64,000 nucleotides of DNA, from the NCBI RefSeq assembly GCF_012927205.1, contig NZ_JABBGC010000002.1, forward strand, positions 310,001 through 374,000. Direction: 5' to 3'. This stretch comes from Chitinophaga fulva. GTDB lineage: Bacteria; Bacteroidota; Bacteroidia; Chitinophagales; Chitinophagaceae. Both the position numbers and the translations under genes were made by a program. The stretch's first letter is position 1. Every line of letters starts with the position of its first letter. Positions 43,793 to 56,800 of this stretch are shown one piece after another. Under the pieces are notes generated by a model. The model was not told where the DNA came from. It worked only from the letters and a program-made list of their open reading frames with translations, and did not search any database.

Positions 43793-45379
43793 ATGCATAC
43801 AAATCTGTTTACCTCAGGAGCCAGGACCGCCCTCGCCGGCATTGTCTGTGTGCTTTTATGGACGGCCTGCCGCAAAGACAATAAGACATCGGAGCCAACA
43901 CCGTCGGGTATAGATACCACCAGTAAGCCAGCATCCGCGTATGAAGATTCCCTGAAATACCTGATGTATCAGATCATGCAAGTTTCCTATGCAGACGGCG
44001 GTCGCAACGCATCTGCCGGGTTGCCTACCTACTACTGGTATTCCCAGGTGCCGGGAATCAACCCGCTGGACGCCAAATATGCAAATGCCGACAGCCTGCT
44101 GTCTGTCATGAAATCATATGCCATCAATCCGGTGACGACGAAGCCGTATGATCACTACAGCTTCCTGGACCGTAATGGCGTACTGACCAATAAACTGATG
44201 AACGGTATTTCGGCACAGACTTTTGCTGCCACCAACAACGGAGATTTCGGATTGGATTACGGCATCGCACTGGACGGTGGCAACAATGCCCACATATTTA
44301 TATTGTATGCCGATAAGAATGGTCCTGCCGGACAAATCGGTGTTACCCGCGGATGGGAAATCATTTCGGTAAACGGTAACAGCAACATCTCCACCAGTCA
44401 GACTTTCCTGCAGTCGTTGTATAACGCTATCTTCAACAGCACTTCGGTAACGCTTGGTTTCAAACGGCTGGACGGAAGCACCATCACTAAAACGCTTACT
44501 ACTACCAGCTATAGTATCAACCCGGTGGTGTTTGATACGGTGTTTACGGTAGTCGACAAAAATAATATCGCGAAGAAAGTGGGCTATTTCTCCATGTATA
44601 CTTTCGCCAGTATCATCAACAGCAATGGCCAGGATACCTATACGCGGACAGTATTGGACCAGCTGTTTGCCAAGTTTGCATCGCAGGGCATTAACAACCT
44701 CGTGGTGGATTTCCGCTACAATGGGGGAGGCGCGGTGTCTACAGCGGAATATCTCGATAATGCTATCGCTCCGCCTGCCGCGGCCGGTCAGCTGATGTAC
44801 AATACCATCTTCAATGACAAGTTGATGGCCCATATATCGGACGTTAAACTGACTACCACCACCAAATTTGCAGCAGCTACCAGCAAACTCAATCTGGACA
44901 ATGTGTTCTTCATTACTACTGGTAACACGGCATCCGCCAGCGAGCTGACGCTGAACAACCTGAAACCATATATGCCGGTAAAGCTGGTGGGATCTAAAAC
45001 ATATGGTAAACCGGTTGGCTTTATCGATTTTAATATTTCTGTTTTTGATCAGAACCATAATCAGAAATACCTGGCAGACCTGTATGCTATTAACTTTGAG
45101 ACAAAAAATGCCAATGGCGAAGGAGGGTATTATACTGGTATTGACGTGAATGCTGCCGCCAATGATTATGTGAATATAGCTTGGGGAAATACCCAGAGAG
45201 ATGATAACCTGAAAGCGATTGTCAATTATCTGACTACCGGTAGTTATACATCCGGCGCCCGATTGGCCAGCACTGAATTGAATGATCTGCGTCAGGCGAT
45301 CCCGTCATTGAAACCGGTGAACGGCTTTAATGGTATGGTGGATTATGAACGCAGCCGCATTATACGTAGCAGCCACTAA
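43793..45379 (+). CDS. S41-family peptidase, lipoprotein
   Basis: A 528-residue lipoprotein (lipobox TAC, C26) of the C-terminal processing peptidase class. The N-terminal helical region (about 45-140) is followed by a PDZ domain (about 150-235: GVTRGWEIISVNGNSN) and the protease domain, with the likely nucleophile S381 (GNTASASELTLNNL) and base K406 (KTYGKPVGF), 25 residues apart as in tail-specific proteases. The oxyanion-type segment VVDFRYNGGGAVSTAEYL is typical. It cleaves exported proteins; the partner is unknown. Confidence 0.87.
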   Translation: MHTNLFTSGARTALAGIVCVLLWTACRKDNKTSEPTPSGIDTTSKPASAYEDSLKYLMYQIMQVSYADGGRNASAGLPTYYWYSQVPGINPLDAKYANADSLLSVMKSYAINPVTTKPYDHYSFLDRNGVLTNKLMNGISAQTFAATNNGDFGLDYGIALDGGNNAHIFILYADKNGPAGQIGVTRGWEIISVNGNSNISTSQTFLQSLYNAIFNSTSVTLGFKRLDGSTITKTLTTTSYSINPVVFDTVFTVVDKNNIAKKVGYFSMYTFASIINSNGQDTYTRTVLDQLFAKFASQGINNLVVDFRYNGGGAVSTAEYLDNAIAPPAAAGQLMYNTIFNDKLMAHISDVKLTTTTKFAAATSKLNLDNVFFITTGNTASASELTLNNLKPYMPVKLVGSKTYGKPVGFIDFNISVFDQNHNQKYLADLYAINFETKNANGEGGYYTGIDVNAAANDYVNIAWGNTQRDDNLKAIVNYLTTGSYTSGARLASTELNDLRQAIPSLKPVNGFNGMVDYERSRIIRSSH

Positions 45380-45396
45380 AAGGATGAATATCATAT

Positions 45397-45440
45397 ATCC
45401 CCGCAAAGCCACTGACAGCGCTTTGCGGGGATTTTTTATT
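45397..45440 (+). terminator. Rho-independent terminator after the S41 peptidase gene
   Basis: A 12-bp stem ATCCCCGCAAAG / CTTTGCGGGGAT (45397-45408/45421-45432) followed by a run of T. It ends the + strand transcript before the convergent hexosaminidase gene. Confidence 0.9.
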
Positions 45441-47670
45441 AATAGATAATGATCTCGTCGGTAAACATAAATCCACGTTGTTCATTCCTGGCATGGATGC
45501 GTACATAACGTGCCTGCTGCTGACCAAGGTTAAATTTAAAATCCTTGAAAGCCAGTGTAGACAAGCTAACCGGGACATCGTTGTTGACCTGCTGTACCGT
45601 ACGGAAGTTTTGACCATCATCCGATAACTGCACTTCTACCCATGCCGGTATGTAAACACCAGGACCGGTCAGTTGCATGAAATTGACGGACAGGCTATGC
45701 AGCTGCGTTACTTTTTCCAGGTCCACCGTTACATCCATATCCCCCAGGAATCCCTGCCACTGGCCATCTCCATAGGTGAGTGAACCCCGGTATCCGTTTA
45801 CCAAAGTGGCTTCCCTTTGTGCTGCATACTTTTCGTTGTAGGGTTTGTTATAGATCACTTTTTTGCCTAATGCGATATGATCGTCTACCGCCAGCGCTGC
45901 CGGTTTGCCTTTCAGCAGCGTGTCCTGGAAGATGGCCGCAGTCACCACAGCGGAGCCTTTTACTATAAAGCGGCCGTTGTATAGCGTTGACTGTGGAGTA
46001 GGCGTAGAGCCGTCCAGCGTGTAACGTATTTGTGGACGATATTGTTCCGTGCTGAAAGTGATGGCCGCCTCATGCTGTGTGGTATTGATTTCCGGGTGGA
46101 TGCTCACGGCGTAGGAAGGACGGTAATAATTTACGTTTAGCCGTTGCAGTAAGAGATAGTGAGACTGTATCCGCTGATGGAAATTTTCCCATTTTTTGTG
46201 CAGGGTATCTGACCATACTACCTCAGACAGCGCTATCACTCTGGGATAGGTCATGTATTCGAGATGGTAGGAATTGGGAATGTATTCCGTCCAGATGTTG
46301 GCTTGTGCGCCCAATACATGTTTCGCTGCGGCGCTGTCGAGCTCCCGTGGAACCGGTTCATAACTGTAAACTTTTTCCAGCGGCAGGAATCCACCGATAG
46401 CCTCCGGTTGTGTGACAGGGTCGGCCTGATAGCTGTCGAAGTAACAATAAGCGCCGGGCGTCATGACCACATCGTGGCCGGCTTTGGCCGCCGCGATACC
46501 GCCGCTTTCTCCGCGCCATGACATTACTGTTGCCTCCGGGGCAAGGCCGCCTTCCAGTATCTCATCCCAGCCGAGCAGTTTGCGGTGGCGGGAGATCAGG
46601 AATTTTTCCATCCGGCGGATGGCATAACTCTGCAATTCTTTTTCATCTTTAAGATGTTCTGTGCGGATGCGCTGCTGGCATTTGGGGCATTGTTTCCACG
46701 CTTTGGTAGAAGCTTCATCACCGCCAATATGAATGTATTTGGACGGGAAGACAGCCATTACTTCGTCCAACACATTTTGAAGAAAGTAAAAGGAGGAATC
46801 GTTGCCGAGGCAAAACTCTGAATTTTTATAAGGGATGCCGGAGCAGGACAGGTTCGGATACATGGCCAGCACTTCTTCTGAGTGGCCGGGCATTTCTATT
46901 TCCGGGATGACGGTGATTCCCCTGGTGGCCGCATAAGCTACAATTTCCTTTGCTTCCTGTTGTGTATAATATCCGCCGTAGGCGTTAGGATCACCTTCAT
47001 GAGCATAGCGCCGGTCACCTTTCCACCATTCTTTCCAGTTGGCGGTAGTACGCCAGGCAGCCTGTTGCGTCAGTTCCGGGTATTTTTTGATTTCCAGCCG
47101 CCAGCCGGCTCCGTCGGTCAGATGCCAGTGGAAGGTATTCATTCGGTACAGCGCCATCAGATCGATAAAGCGTTTGACATAGGCAGCCGGGAAAAAGTTG
47201 CGGGACACGTCGAGATGAACGCCACGGTATCCGAAGCGTGGCTGATCGGCGATGTCTGCGCAGGGCAGCAGCGTACGGTCGGGCTGCAACCAGCTGAGTT
47301 GTACGATGGCCAGTGCGGCGTTGATAGCGCCGGCATTGCTGCGGGCGTCGATGGTTACCGCTGTGGGAGAGATCCGGATGCGGTATCCATCGGGATGTGG
47401 TATGGTGTTGGCGTTCGATTGTCTGAAGATAATCGTGGAGCGGGTTTTCCCGCTGGCCGGAAAGGCGCCCATTTCTTTCAGAAGCTGAGTAGCCTGCCGG
47501 AAATCTTTTCCCGGGAAAATGAGCCCCTGACCATTGAGATGAAAAAAGCCGGTACCGGTTGTAACCTGTGTGGGCCGCGGAATCAGGTCCAGGTTACCGG
47601 TATACTGTGCTTTCCCTGGCAGCACACTGCATGCTGTCAACAAAAACACACTGACGCAATACTTGAACAT
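45439..47670 (-). CDS. Beta-N-acetylhexosaminidase, GH20
   Basis: A 743-residue secreted glycoside hydrolase removing terminal GlcNAc/GalNAc, in keeping with chitin or glycan use. The start at 47670 begins the signal peptide (MFKYCVSVFLLTACSVLPGK, then AQ); a lipobox-like LTAC also occurs, so the mature form is uncertain. After an N-terminal GH20b domain (about 25-140) comes the catalytic TIM barrel (about 143-490) with the Asp-Glu pair D318-E319 in YIHIGGDEAST. The region about 535-605 is a beta-sandwich, followed by a C-terminal F5/8-type-C-like domain (about 610-743, VTVDLEKVTQLHSLSVNFMQ). Its stop lies 60 bp from that of the S41 peptidase gene. Confidence 0.9.
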   Translation of the reverse strand: MFKYCVSVFLLTACSVLPGKAQYTGNLDLIPRPTQVTTGTGFFHLNGQGLIFPGKDFRQATQLLKEMGAFPASGKTRSTIIFRQSNANTIPHPDGYRIRISPTAVTIDARSNAGAINAALAIVQLSWLQPDRTLLPCADIADQPRFGYRGVHLDVSRNFFPAAYVKRFIDLMALYRMNTFHWHLTDGAGWRLEIKKYPELTQQAAWRTTANWKEWWKGDRRYAHEGDPNAYGGYYTQQEAKEIVAYAATRGITVIPEIEMPGHSEEVLAMYPNLSCSGIPYKNSEFCLGNDSSFYFLQNVLDEVMAVFPSKYIHIGGDEASTKAWKQCPKCQQRIRTEHLKDEKELQSYAIRRMEKFLISRHRKLLGWDEILEGGLAPEATVMSWRGESGGIAAAKAGHDVVMTPGAYCYFDSYQADPVTQPEAIGGFLPLEKVYSYEPVPRELDSAAAKHVLGAQANIWTEYIPNSYHLEYMTYPRVIALSEVVWSDTLHKKWENFHQRIQSHYLLLQRLNVNYYRPSYAVSIHPEINTTQHEAAITFSTEQYRPQIRYTLDGSTPTPQSTLYNGRFIVKGSAVVTAAIFQDTLLKGKPAALAVDDHIALGKKVIYNKPYNEKYAAQREATLVNGYRGSLTYGDGQWQGFLGDMDVTVDLEKVTQLHSLSVNFMQLTGPGVYIPAWVEVQLSDDGQNFRTVQQVNNDVPVSLSTLAFKDFKFNLGQQQARYVRIHARNEQRGFMFTDEIIIY

Positions 47671-47734
47671 AAGCTTGACAAAATTAAAGGACAATGATAG
47701 GGAAAGAATCACAAAAAAAGGAGTGGTGGGGTAT

Positions 47735-47780
47735 CTTAAAAAGCAGAAAGCATAAAGCCCGGAGGCCTTATGCTTTCTGC
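47735..47780 (-). terminator. Terminator of the giant repeat-protein gene
   Basis: On the - strand a 13-bp stem GCAGAAAGCATAA / TTATGCTTTCTGC (47780-47768/47755-47743) is followed by TTTTTAA. It lies 24 bp after the stop codon of the giant gene. Confidence 0.85.
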
Positions 47781-47803
47781 AACAGGAGTATTCGATTACA
47801 CTT

Positions 47804-50800
47804 TTATCTTACCACGGTCACTTCGCCTTTGATAACATTGGAAGCGCCGCCGGCTACTTTTTTGTAGGTGAGCCACCATACGTAGGTGCCGATATCTACC
47901 GGGCTGCCCTTGAACTTACCGTCCCATCCTTTGTGGCTGTCGGAGGAGATGAAGATCAGTTCGCCCCAACGGTTGAAGATCCGCAGTTCGTAGTCGAACA
48001 TAGGTCCGCGTACTATTGGTCTGAACACATCGTTCCGTCCGTCACCATTTGGTGAGAAGGCGTTCGGGAACTGCGGTTTCGGTTCGCACTGTGTGAAGTT
48101 GACTCTGATGTCGTCTGTTGCGCTGCCGCAATCATTGAACACGGTCACTGTGTAAGTGCCACCGTTGGTAACCTGCAGGGTGGGCGAGGTGCTGCCGTTA
48201 TCCCAGCGTACGCTGGTGATGCCGTTGCCCTCAGCGCGGAGTGTCAGGGTTTCGCCTATACACATCACGGTATCGTTGCCCAGGTTGATTTTCGGTACAC
48301 CGGTGATGTTTACGTTCACGCTGTCGAGATATACCCGTTGGCAGAAGCGGTCCATCACGGCCAGTTTGTATTTACCGGCCTGGCTTACCTGTTTGACCGG
48401 GTTGGTGTCGCCATCATTCCAGAGGTAGGATATTGCGTCTGTGTTGGTGCCGTTGAAGGTAACGGTGCCGTCAGGGCAGATATTCCTGTCAGGGCCGAGG
48501 TCTACCTGGATACCCGGTTTCATTCTTACGTTAACGGTATCTTTTACCACGCAGTTGTCTCTGCTTACCGCTACCCAGTAACCGCCAGGTTTGTTGACGA
48601 TGATGGAGTTGCTGGTTTCGCCTGTCTGCCATTTGATGCGGCCGCCGTTGGAGGTAACGGTGAGCATGATGGACTGATCAGGGCAGATCGCTGTGTCGCG
48701 GCTCAGGGTGATATCCGGTGGCGGATTTACGCTCACTTTCACGGTGTCGATGGTGATACAAGCGCTCTTCATCACTTTCACCCAGAATTGTTCCTGTGTG
48801 CTGACGAGGATAGAAGAGGTAGTAGCGCCGTTGCTCCAGAGATAAGTAGCGCCGTCTACATAAGCGTCCAGTTTCACGGATTGGCCACGGCAGATGGTGG
48901 TGTCCGGAATGCTTACCAGCGGAGTGGGGATGAGCCCAACTTTAATGGTATCGCTGGTGATACACTGATCGTTGCTTACGTTTACCCAGTAGGTGCCTGC
49001 CTGGGTGATCTTGATCCGTTGAGTTGTTTCACCGGTAGACCACTTGATGGTGTAGGCAAAGTTGGAAGCGCCTGCATCGAGTACGAGGCTGTTGCCGCCG
49101 CAGATGGTGGTGTCTTTACCGAGGTTGACTACCGGTTTCTGAATGTATTTCAGTTGGTAAGTCATAGTGTCGGAAGAGCAACCTGTTTTACCATCCGTCA
49201 TAATGAAGGAGGCAGAAGTAGCACCGTTCAGGTTGAACTGGTTGCTGCGTTGTGTTAACGGCAGGCCAGTCACAGCGTTGGCAGGAGTTACCGCCACCAG
49301 GGTAAAGGTGGGCAGGTTCACGTTGCCTACCGGTTGCAGGGCTACTCTCGGGTTATCGGAGCAGTTGGCTGGCAGGGTAGCGTTCAGCTGCGGTTTCGGA
49401 CAAGGTTTGATGATGATGCGTTGGATAACATCGTTGGCTTTGTTACCGCAAGCGTCTGTGATGCTCCATCTTCTTACGATCGTATAGCCGTTACAGATGT
49501 CTTTCACAAATGGATCTTCACTGTATACTGCTTTTTTCGGGAAGGCCGGGTCACAGTTGTCGGTGGCAGTTAAGGTCACCGGCGCAGGGATCGGGTCCTG
49601 ACAGTATACGGTCACATCTGCCGGAGCAGGCATGATCACTGGTCTGGTGGTATCCTGTACGGTTACTACCTGTTTCATCGTTGCGATGTTACCGCAAGCG
49701 TCTTTCGCGGTCCAGGTCCTGATGATGCGGTAGTTGTTGCCGCATGCACCCGGAATGGTTTCTGTAATAGTTTGACGTGTTACTGTCAGACCGTTGCCGT
49801 TGGTGCTGCAATTATCCGTAGCCGTTACATTGGTAACAGGGGCAGGGATGGCGTCGCAGTTCACCGTGGTGTCTCTCGGAGGCAATACGGTGAATACCGG
49901 TTTAGTGGTATCCTGTACACGGATGGTCTGCTGCATGGTGGCTTTGTTGCCGCAATCGTCAGTAGCTGTCCAGGTGCGGATTTCCAGGTAGTTACCTGCA
50001 CAAGCTCCAGGTGTTCTTTGTGTTTTGGAGCTGGTGAGTACCTGGATGTTACCGGAGCAGTTGTCGGTAGCGGTGATCACTGGCCATGCTGGTACTTTGT
50101 CACAATCTACTACGGTATCTTTTGGTGCAGGCATGGAGAATACTGGTCTGGTGGTATCCTGTACGCGGATGATCTGTTGTACAGTGCTACCGTTGCCGCA
50201 TTCATCGAGTGCTGTCCATTTACGGAAGATGGTGTAGTTGCTGTTGCACATGCCTGGTTTGCGAACGACAGAGTCTCTGGAGGAAACGGTGATGATGCCT
50301 GGAGTACAATTGTCGGTAGCGGTCAGGTTGATGCCAGCCGGTACTTTATCGCAATCCACTGTAGCGTCAGCTGGTGGCTGCATGGTGAATACCGGAGCGG
50401 TCATGTCTTTCACGGTGATGATCTGTGTGAGTGTAACGCCGGTGTTGCAGGCATCTTTCGCTGTCCAGGTGCGGATCAGCTGGTAGTTGTTGCCGCAAGC
50501 GCCCGGAATGTCTTTCCGTACTTCCACCACAGGGATCGTGATGTTGCCGGTACAGTCATCTTTCGCGATCAGATCTACCTTAGCGGGGACCTTATCACAG
50601 TCAACAGTGATGTTGGCCGGAGCAGGGGTGATGAACACCGGAGCTTTGGTATCCACTACAGTGATGGTCTGGGAGGCGGTGACAAACAGACCGCATCTGT
50701 CAGTGGCCGTCCATGTACGGGTGATAGTAGTGAGACATGGTGAAGTCACTACGGTCACGTCATTATAAGTCACATTCAGGGACACGTCATCATAAGGTGC

Positions 50801-53800
50801 GTGGCTGAATACCGGTTTACCGAAGAGGGTAGTGTAGTCTTTACCCTGTACGCATTCCGTGGTGATAGCTGCTGGTTGAGACACTACTATCGGTGCTTTA
50901 TTGACAACAGTGATTTTCACCACGTTGCTGATGTTGTTGATACATGCACCAGAGGATACCAGTCTTCTGTACCAGATATCTGCAGATTGCAGGCCTGGCT
51001 GATAGGTATCGCTGGTAGCACCCGGAATATTGGTGAACGGTCCGGCTGCACCGGCAGTGCTTTGTTGCCATACATAAGTGTAGGTACCGTTACCACCGGA
51101 GAGGATGTTACCACGTATAGCCGTTGGTGTTTCAGTGATACACACTGTTTGATCGGCCTGGATAGTATTGCCCAGGATTGGTTTACGGTTGATCAATGTA
51201 ACGCTGGAGCTGGTAGCAGGACATTTACCGTTGCTTACCACCCATGTCAACTGTGCTGTTTCACCGGCAGGTACGGTAATCGTTGCTTTCCTGTCTGTAG
51301 CGTTGCTGATACCGATCAGGGAGGCATTGCTGCTGGTGACAACCCATACGCCTTTAGCGCCTGGTACACCCGGATCGCTGGCATTCATGGTGAAGGTAGC
51401 GTCGTTGCAATGTTCCTGGTCAGGGCCGGCGTTGGCGGCTACTGGTGTCAGGTAGTTGATCAGGGTTACATCGTCCCAGGTGGAGCTACATACACCGTTG
51501 GTGATGGTCCAGCGCAGGGTTACGGTATCACCCGGATTTACTTTCACTTTTGAAACCGGGCTGTTGATAGACCTGATGACAGCAGTGCCTTTGATGATAG
51601 ACCAGAAGCCTGTTGCACTAGGTACGCTCGGAGCATCAGCAGCGAGGGTAAAGTCAGTCAGCTGGTTACAAGCTTCCTGATCAGGGCCGGCGTTGGCATC
51701 GAGTGCTTTCGCATAGTTGATCAGTGTTACCTGACTGGAAGAGCTGGCGCATTTACCGTTAGCGATGGTCCATTTAAGGATAACGGTATCGCCTACCGGT
51801 ACTTTCACTTTAGTAGCCGGATTGTTAGGCTCGTAGATAGTTGCTCTGCCTGGTACACGGCTGATGTCTGTCCAGGTACCGGTTGCGCTGGAGGAGCCAG
51901 GTTGATTGGCGTCCATCACAAAGTCGGCGTTGGTATTACATTTTTCCTGGTCAGCACCGGCGTAGGCCACAGCAGCAGCTTTGTAGTTAATAATAGTTAC
52001 TCTGCTGGAAGTGGTTTTACATACACCATTGGTGATCGTCCATTCCAGTACCACGGTGTCGCCAACAGGAACTGTTACAGCAGTCAGCGGATTGGTTGGC
52101 TGTTTGATCACAGCTCTTCCTGGTATGCGGCTGACGTCTTTCCACAGTCCGGTTGCAGTCGGCACGCTTGGTGCATTGGCTTTCATCACGAAGTCACTGG
52201 CCTGGTTACATGCTTCCTGGTCCGGACCGGCATTGGCATCTGCTGCGGTAGCGTAGTTGGTGACAACCACGTCGTCTGAAGTAGCGGCGCAGGTACCGTT
52301 GGTGATGGTCCAGGTGAAGGTTACAGTAGTACCGGCTTTCACTGTCACCGTCGTTTTAGCGTTGGTCGGCTGATTGATGGTCACGCCAGTAGCAGTAGAG
52401 GCAGTCCATGTACCGGAAGCGCCAAACTGCGTAGGTGCGTTACCGTCGAGGGTGAAGTTTTCATCATCACAATGTTCCTGGTCAGCACCGGCGTTGGCGG
52501 TTACTGGTGTTTCGTAGTTGGTCAGGACTACATCGTCGCTGGTCACTGCGCAGACACCGTTGGTGATGGTCCAGGTGAAGGTTGCGGTTTCACCGATCGG
52601 CAGGTATACATCAGTTACCGGCTGGTTCGGGTTGCGGATGATCGCTTTCGGGTTGTTGGTCGTCCACATACCGGTTGCGCCGGCAGCTTTCGGATCATTA
52701 CCTTCCAGCTTCAGGTCTGTTTTAACGTTACAGAAGGTTTTGTCTTCTCCTGCATTCGCTTTGGCAGGCAGTTCGTACACGATTACTTTGGCAGAAGCGC
52801 AGGCAGTGTTACCGCAAGCACCGGTGCTTTCAGCACGTACGAACCAGGTAGTGGTGGTAGATACATTTTTAAAGGTAACGGTTCTGCCGTCTGCACTGAC
52901 CGCATCAGGTGTTACCGCGGTGCTGCCGGCAGTTCCCGGGCAACCGTTGATATACCATTTCCAGGTAGCATTGGTAGCACCGTTTTCATCTGTGCCGAGG
53001 CTGCCGCCCTGTATGGTCAGTACTACATCTCCTTTGTCGCAGATCTCAGCCGCATTCACACTGATGCCGGTTGGCGGTGTGGAAGGCTGCATGATTTTCA
53101 CGGAGAAGTTTTTGGTAAATACGCAACCTGCATTATTTGCGTCCTGAACGGTCAGTACAAAGTTGTACGTACCAGCGGCGGTAGTAGCAGGGTAGGTTAC
53201 CTTGATGGTACCGGCACCGGTCCATGGAGCATCCACGATGTCGGTGAAGGAAGGCAGCGCATTTGGAGCCACTGCTTTGATGGAGTATTTGGTAATGGTA
53301 CCGGTCGGGTTAGACAGTACCAGGTTGAAGGAACCGTCTGCATTACATACATCCGCTACAGCTGCCGCGTCTACAGTTGGTGCCGCATTGAGGATCAGTT
53401 TAATGGAAGAAGTACTGTTGGTACATACGCCATTGCTGATAGTCCATGTTACGGTAACTGTCTGCGGTGTGCTGGTAGCCAGTGTAGCGACAGCGTTCGG
53501 GTCGGTGGCATTGCTGAAGGTCACGCCAGTACCGGACCATGTACCTGTTTCGGTAGGTTTCGGTTGGTTGGCGTGGAGCTGGAACACGTTGTTACCACAC
53601 TGGGTAATATCGGTACCGGCATTGCTTACCGTGAGTGCTTCTGTGTTGGTCAGGATAATCTGATCAGAAGCAGTACAGGAAGCTTTGAAGTTGTTGGTCA
53701 CTGTCCATACCAGTGTTACGGATTTACCCGCAGGTACACCGGTGACAGTTGTTTTGTAGTTGTTCGGATCAGTGATCTGTGCACCAAGGTTCGCGCCATT

Positions 53801-56800
53801 GAAAGTCCAAACGCCTTTCTGGTCGGCCAGCGGCTGGTTGCCTTCGATGTTGAAGTCTTTGGTGTCACACTGTTTAATCTCTGGTACACCTGCATCGGCA
53901 GTCGGCATAGACCTTACTTTCACGGTCACGTTGTCAGTCACCGTACAAGCGCCGTTGGTCACGGTCACTGCATATACGTTGTCACCAACTTTGGTGGGGG
54001 TGTGAGAGAAGGATACTTTACCGTCAGCAGCAGGGAGGGCAGTGCCATCAAGTGTCCACTTAATGGTGTAACCAGTGTTGCTGTTGTCGATGCTGAGGGT
54101 AGTGGCCTGGCCTTCGCAAATTTCATCCGGGTTAGCGGTGATCTTCACGGTAGGCTTGCCATCTATCTTCACGGAGAAGTTTTTGGTAAACACGCAACCT
54201 GCATTATTTGCGTCCTGAACGGTCAGTACAAAGTTGTACGTACCAGCGGCGGTAGTAGCAGGGTAGGTTACCTTGATGGTACCTGCACCGGTCCATGGAG
54301 CGTCCACGATGTCGGTGAAGGAAGGCAGCGCATTTGGAGCCACTGCTTTGATGGAGTATTTGGTAATGGTACCGGTCGGGTTAGACAGTACCAGGTTGAA
54401 GGAACCGTCTGCATTACATACATCCGCTACAGCTGCCGCGTCTACAGTTGGAGCCGCATTGAGGATCAGTTTAATGGAAGAAGTACTGTTGGTACATACG
54501 CCATTGCTGATAGTCCATGTTACGGTAACTGTCTGCGGTGTGCTGGTAGCCAGTGTAGCCACAGCATCCGGATCATTAGCGTTGCTGAAGGTCACGCCAG
54601 TACCGGACCATGTGCCTGTTTCGGTAGGTTTCGGTTGGTTGGCGTGGAGCTGGAACACGTTGTTACCGCACTGGGTAATATCGGTACCGGCGTTGCTTAC
54701 TGTGAGTGCTTCGGTGTTGGTCAGGATGATCTGATCAGAAGCAGTACAGGAAGCTTTGAAGTTGTTGGTCACTGTCCATACCAGTGTTACGGATTTACCC
54801 GCAGGTACACCAGTGACAGTTGTTTTGTAATTGTTCGGGTCAGTGATCTGTGCCCCAAGGTTCGCACCATTGAAAGTCCAAACGCCTTTCTGGTCGGCCA
54901 GTGGCTGGTTACCTTCGATGTTGAAGTCTTTGGTGTCACACTGTTTAATCTCTGGTTTACCTGCATCGGCAGTCGGCATGGACCTTACTTTCACGGTCAC
55001 GTTGTCGGTCACCGTACAAGCGCCGTTGGTCACGGTTACTGCATATACGTTGTCACCAACTTTGGTAGGAGTGTGAGAGAAGGATACTTTGCCATCAGCA
55101 GCAGGGAGGGCCGTGCCATCAAGTGTCCACTTGATAGCGTAACCGGTATTGCTGTTGTCGATGCTGAGGGTAGTGGCCTGGCCTTCGCAGATTTCATCCG
55201 GGTTAGCGGTGATCTTCACGGTAGGCTTGCCATCTATCTTCACGGAGAAGTTTTTGGTAAATACGCAACCTGCATTATTGGCGTCCTGAACGGTCAGTAC
55301 AAAGTTGTACGTACCAGCGGCGGTAGTAGCAGGGTAGAGTACCTTAATAGTACCTGCACCGGTCCATGGAGCGTCCACGATGTCGGTGAAGGAAGGCAGC
55401 GCATTTGGAGCCACTGCTTTGATGGAGTATTTGGTAATGGTACCGGTCGGGTTAGACAGTACCAGGTTGAAGGAACCGTCTGCATTACATACATCCGCTA
55501 CAGCTGCCGCGTCTACAGTTGGTGCCGCATTGAGGATCAGTTTAATGGAAGAAGTACTGTTGGTACATACGCCATTGCTGATAGTCCATGTTACGGTAAC
55601 TGTCTGCGGTGTGCTGGTAGCCAGTGTAGCCACAGCATCCGGATCATTAGCGTTGCTGAAGGTCACGCCAGTACCGGACCATGTACCTGTTTCGGTAGGT
55701 TTCGGTTGGTTGGCGTGGAGCTGGAACACGTTGTTACCGCATTGGGTAATATCGGTACCGGCATTGCTTACGGTGAGTGCTTCGGTATTGGTCAGGATGA
55801 TCTGATCAGAAGCAGTACAGGAAGCTTTGAAGTTGTTGGTCACTGTCCATACCAGTGTTACGGATTTGCCCGCAGGTACACCGGTGACAGTTGTTTTGTA
55901 GTTGTTTGGATCAGTGATCAGTGCACCAAGGTTAGCGCCATTGAAAGTCCAAACGCCTTTCTGGTCGGCCAGCGGTTGGTTGCCTTCGATGTTGAAGTCT
56001 TTGGTGTCACACTGTTTAATCTCTGGTTTACCTGCATCGGCAGTCGGCATGGACCTTACTTTCACGGTCACGTTGTCAGTCACCGTACAAGCGCCGTTGG
56101 TCACGGTCACTGCATATACGTTGTCACCAACTTTGGTGGGGGTGTGAGAGAAGGATACTTTACCGTCAGCAGCAGGGAGGGCAGTGCCATCAAGTGTCCA
56201 CTTAATGGTGTAACCGGTATTGCTGTTGTCGATGCTGAGGGTAGTGGCCTGGCCTTCGCAGATTTCATCCGGGTTAGCGGTGATCTTCACGGTAGGCTTG
56301 CCATCTATTTTTACAGAGAAGTTTTTGGTAAACACGCAACCTGCATTATTGGCGTCCTGAACGGTCAGTACAAAGTTGTACGTACCGGCAGCCGTAGTAG
56401 CAGGGTAGGTTACCTTGATGGTACCTGCACCGGTCCATGGAGCGTCCACGATGTCGGTGAAGGAAGGCAGTGCATTCGGAGCCACTGCTTTGATAGAGTA
56501 TTTGGTAATGGTACCGGTCGGGTTAGACAGTACCAGGTTGAAAGAACCGTCTGCATTACATACATCCGCTACAGCTGCCACGTCTACAGTTGGAGCCGCA
56601 TTGAGGATCAGTTTAATGGAAGAAGTACTGTTGGTACATACGCCATTGCTGATAGTCCATGTTACGGTAACTGTCTGCGGTGTGCTGGTAGCCAGTGTAG
56701 CGACAGCGTTCGGGTCGGTGGCATTGCTGAAGGTCACGCCAGTACCGGACCATGTACCTGTTTCGGTAGGTTTCGGTTGGTTGGCGTGGAGCTGGAACAC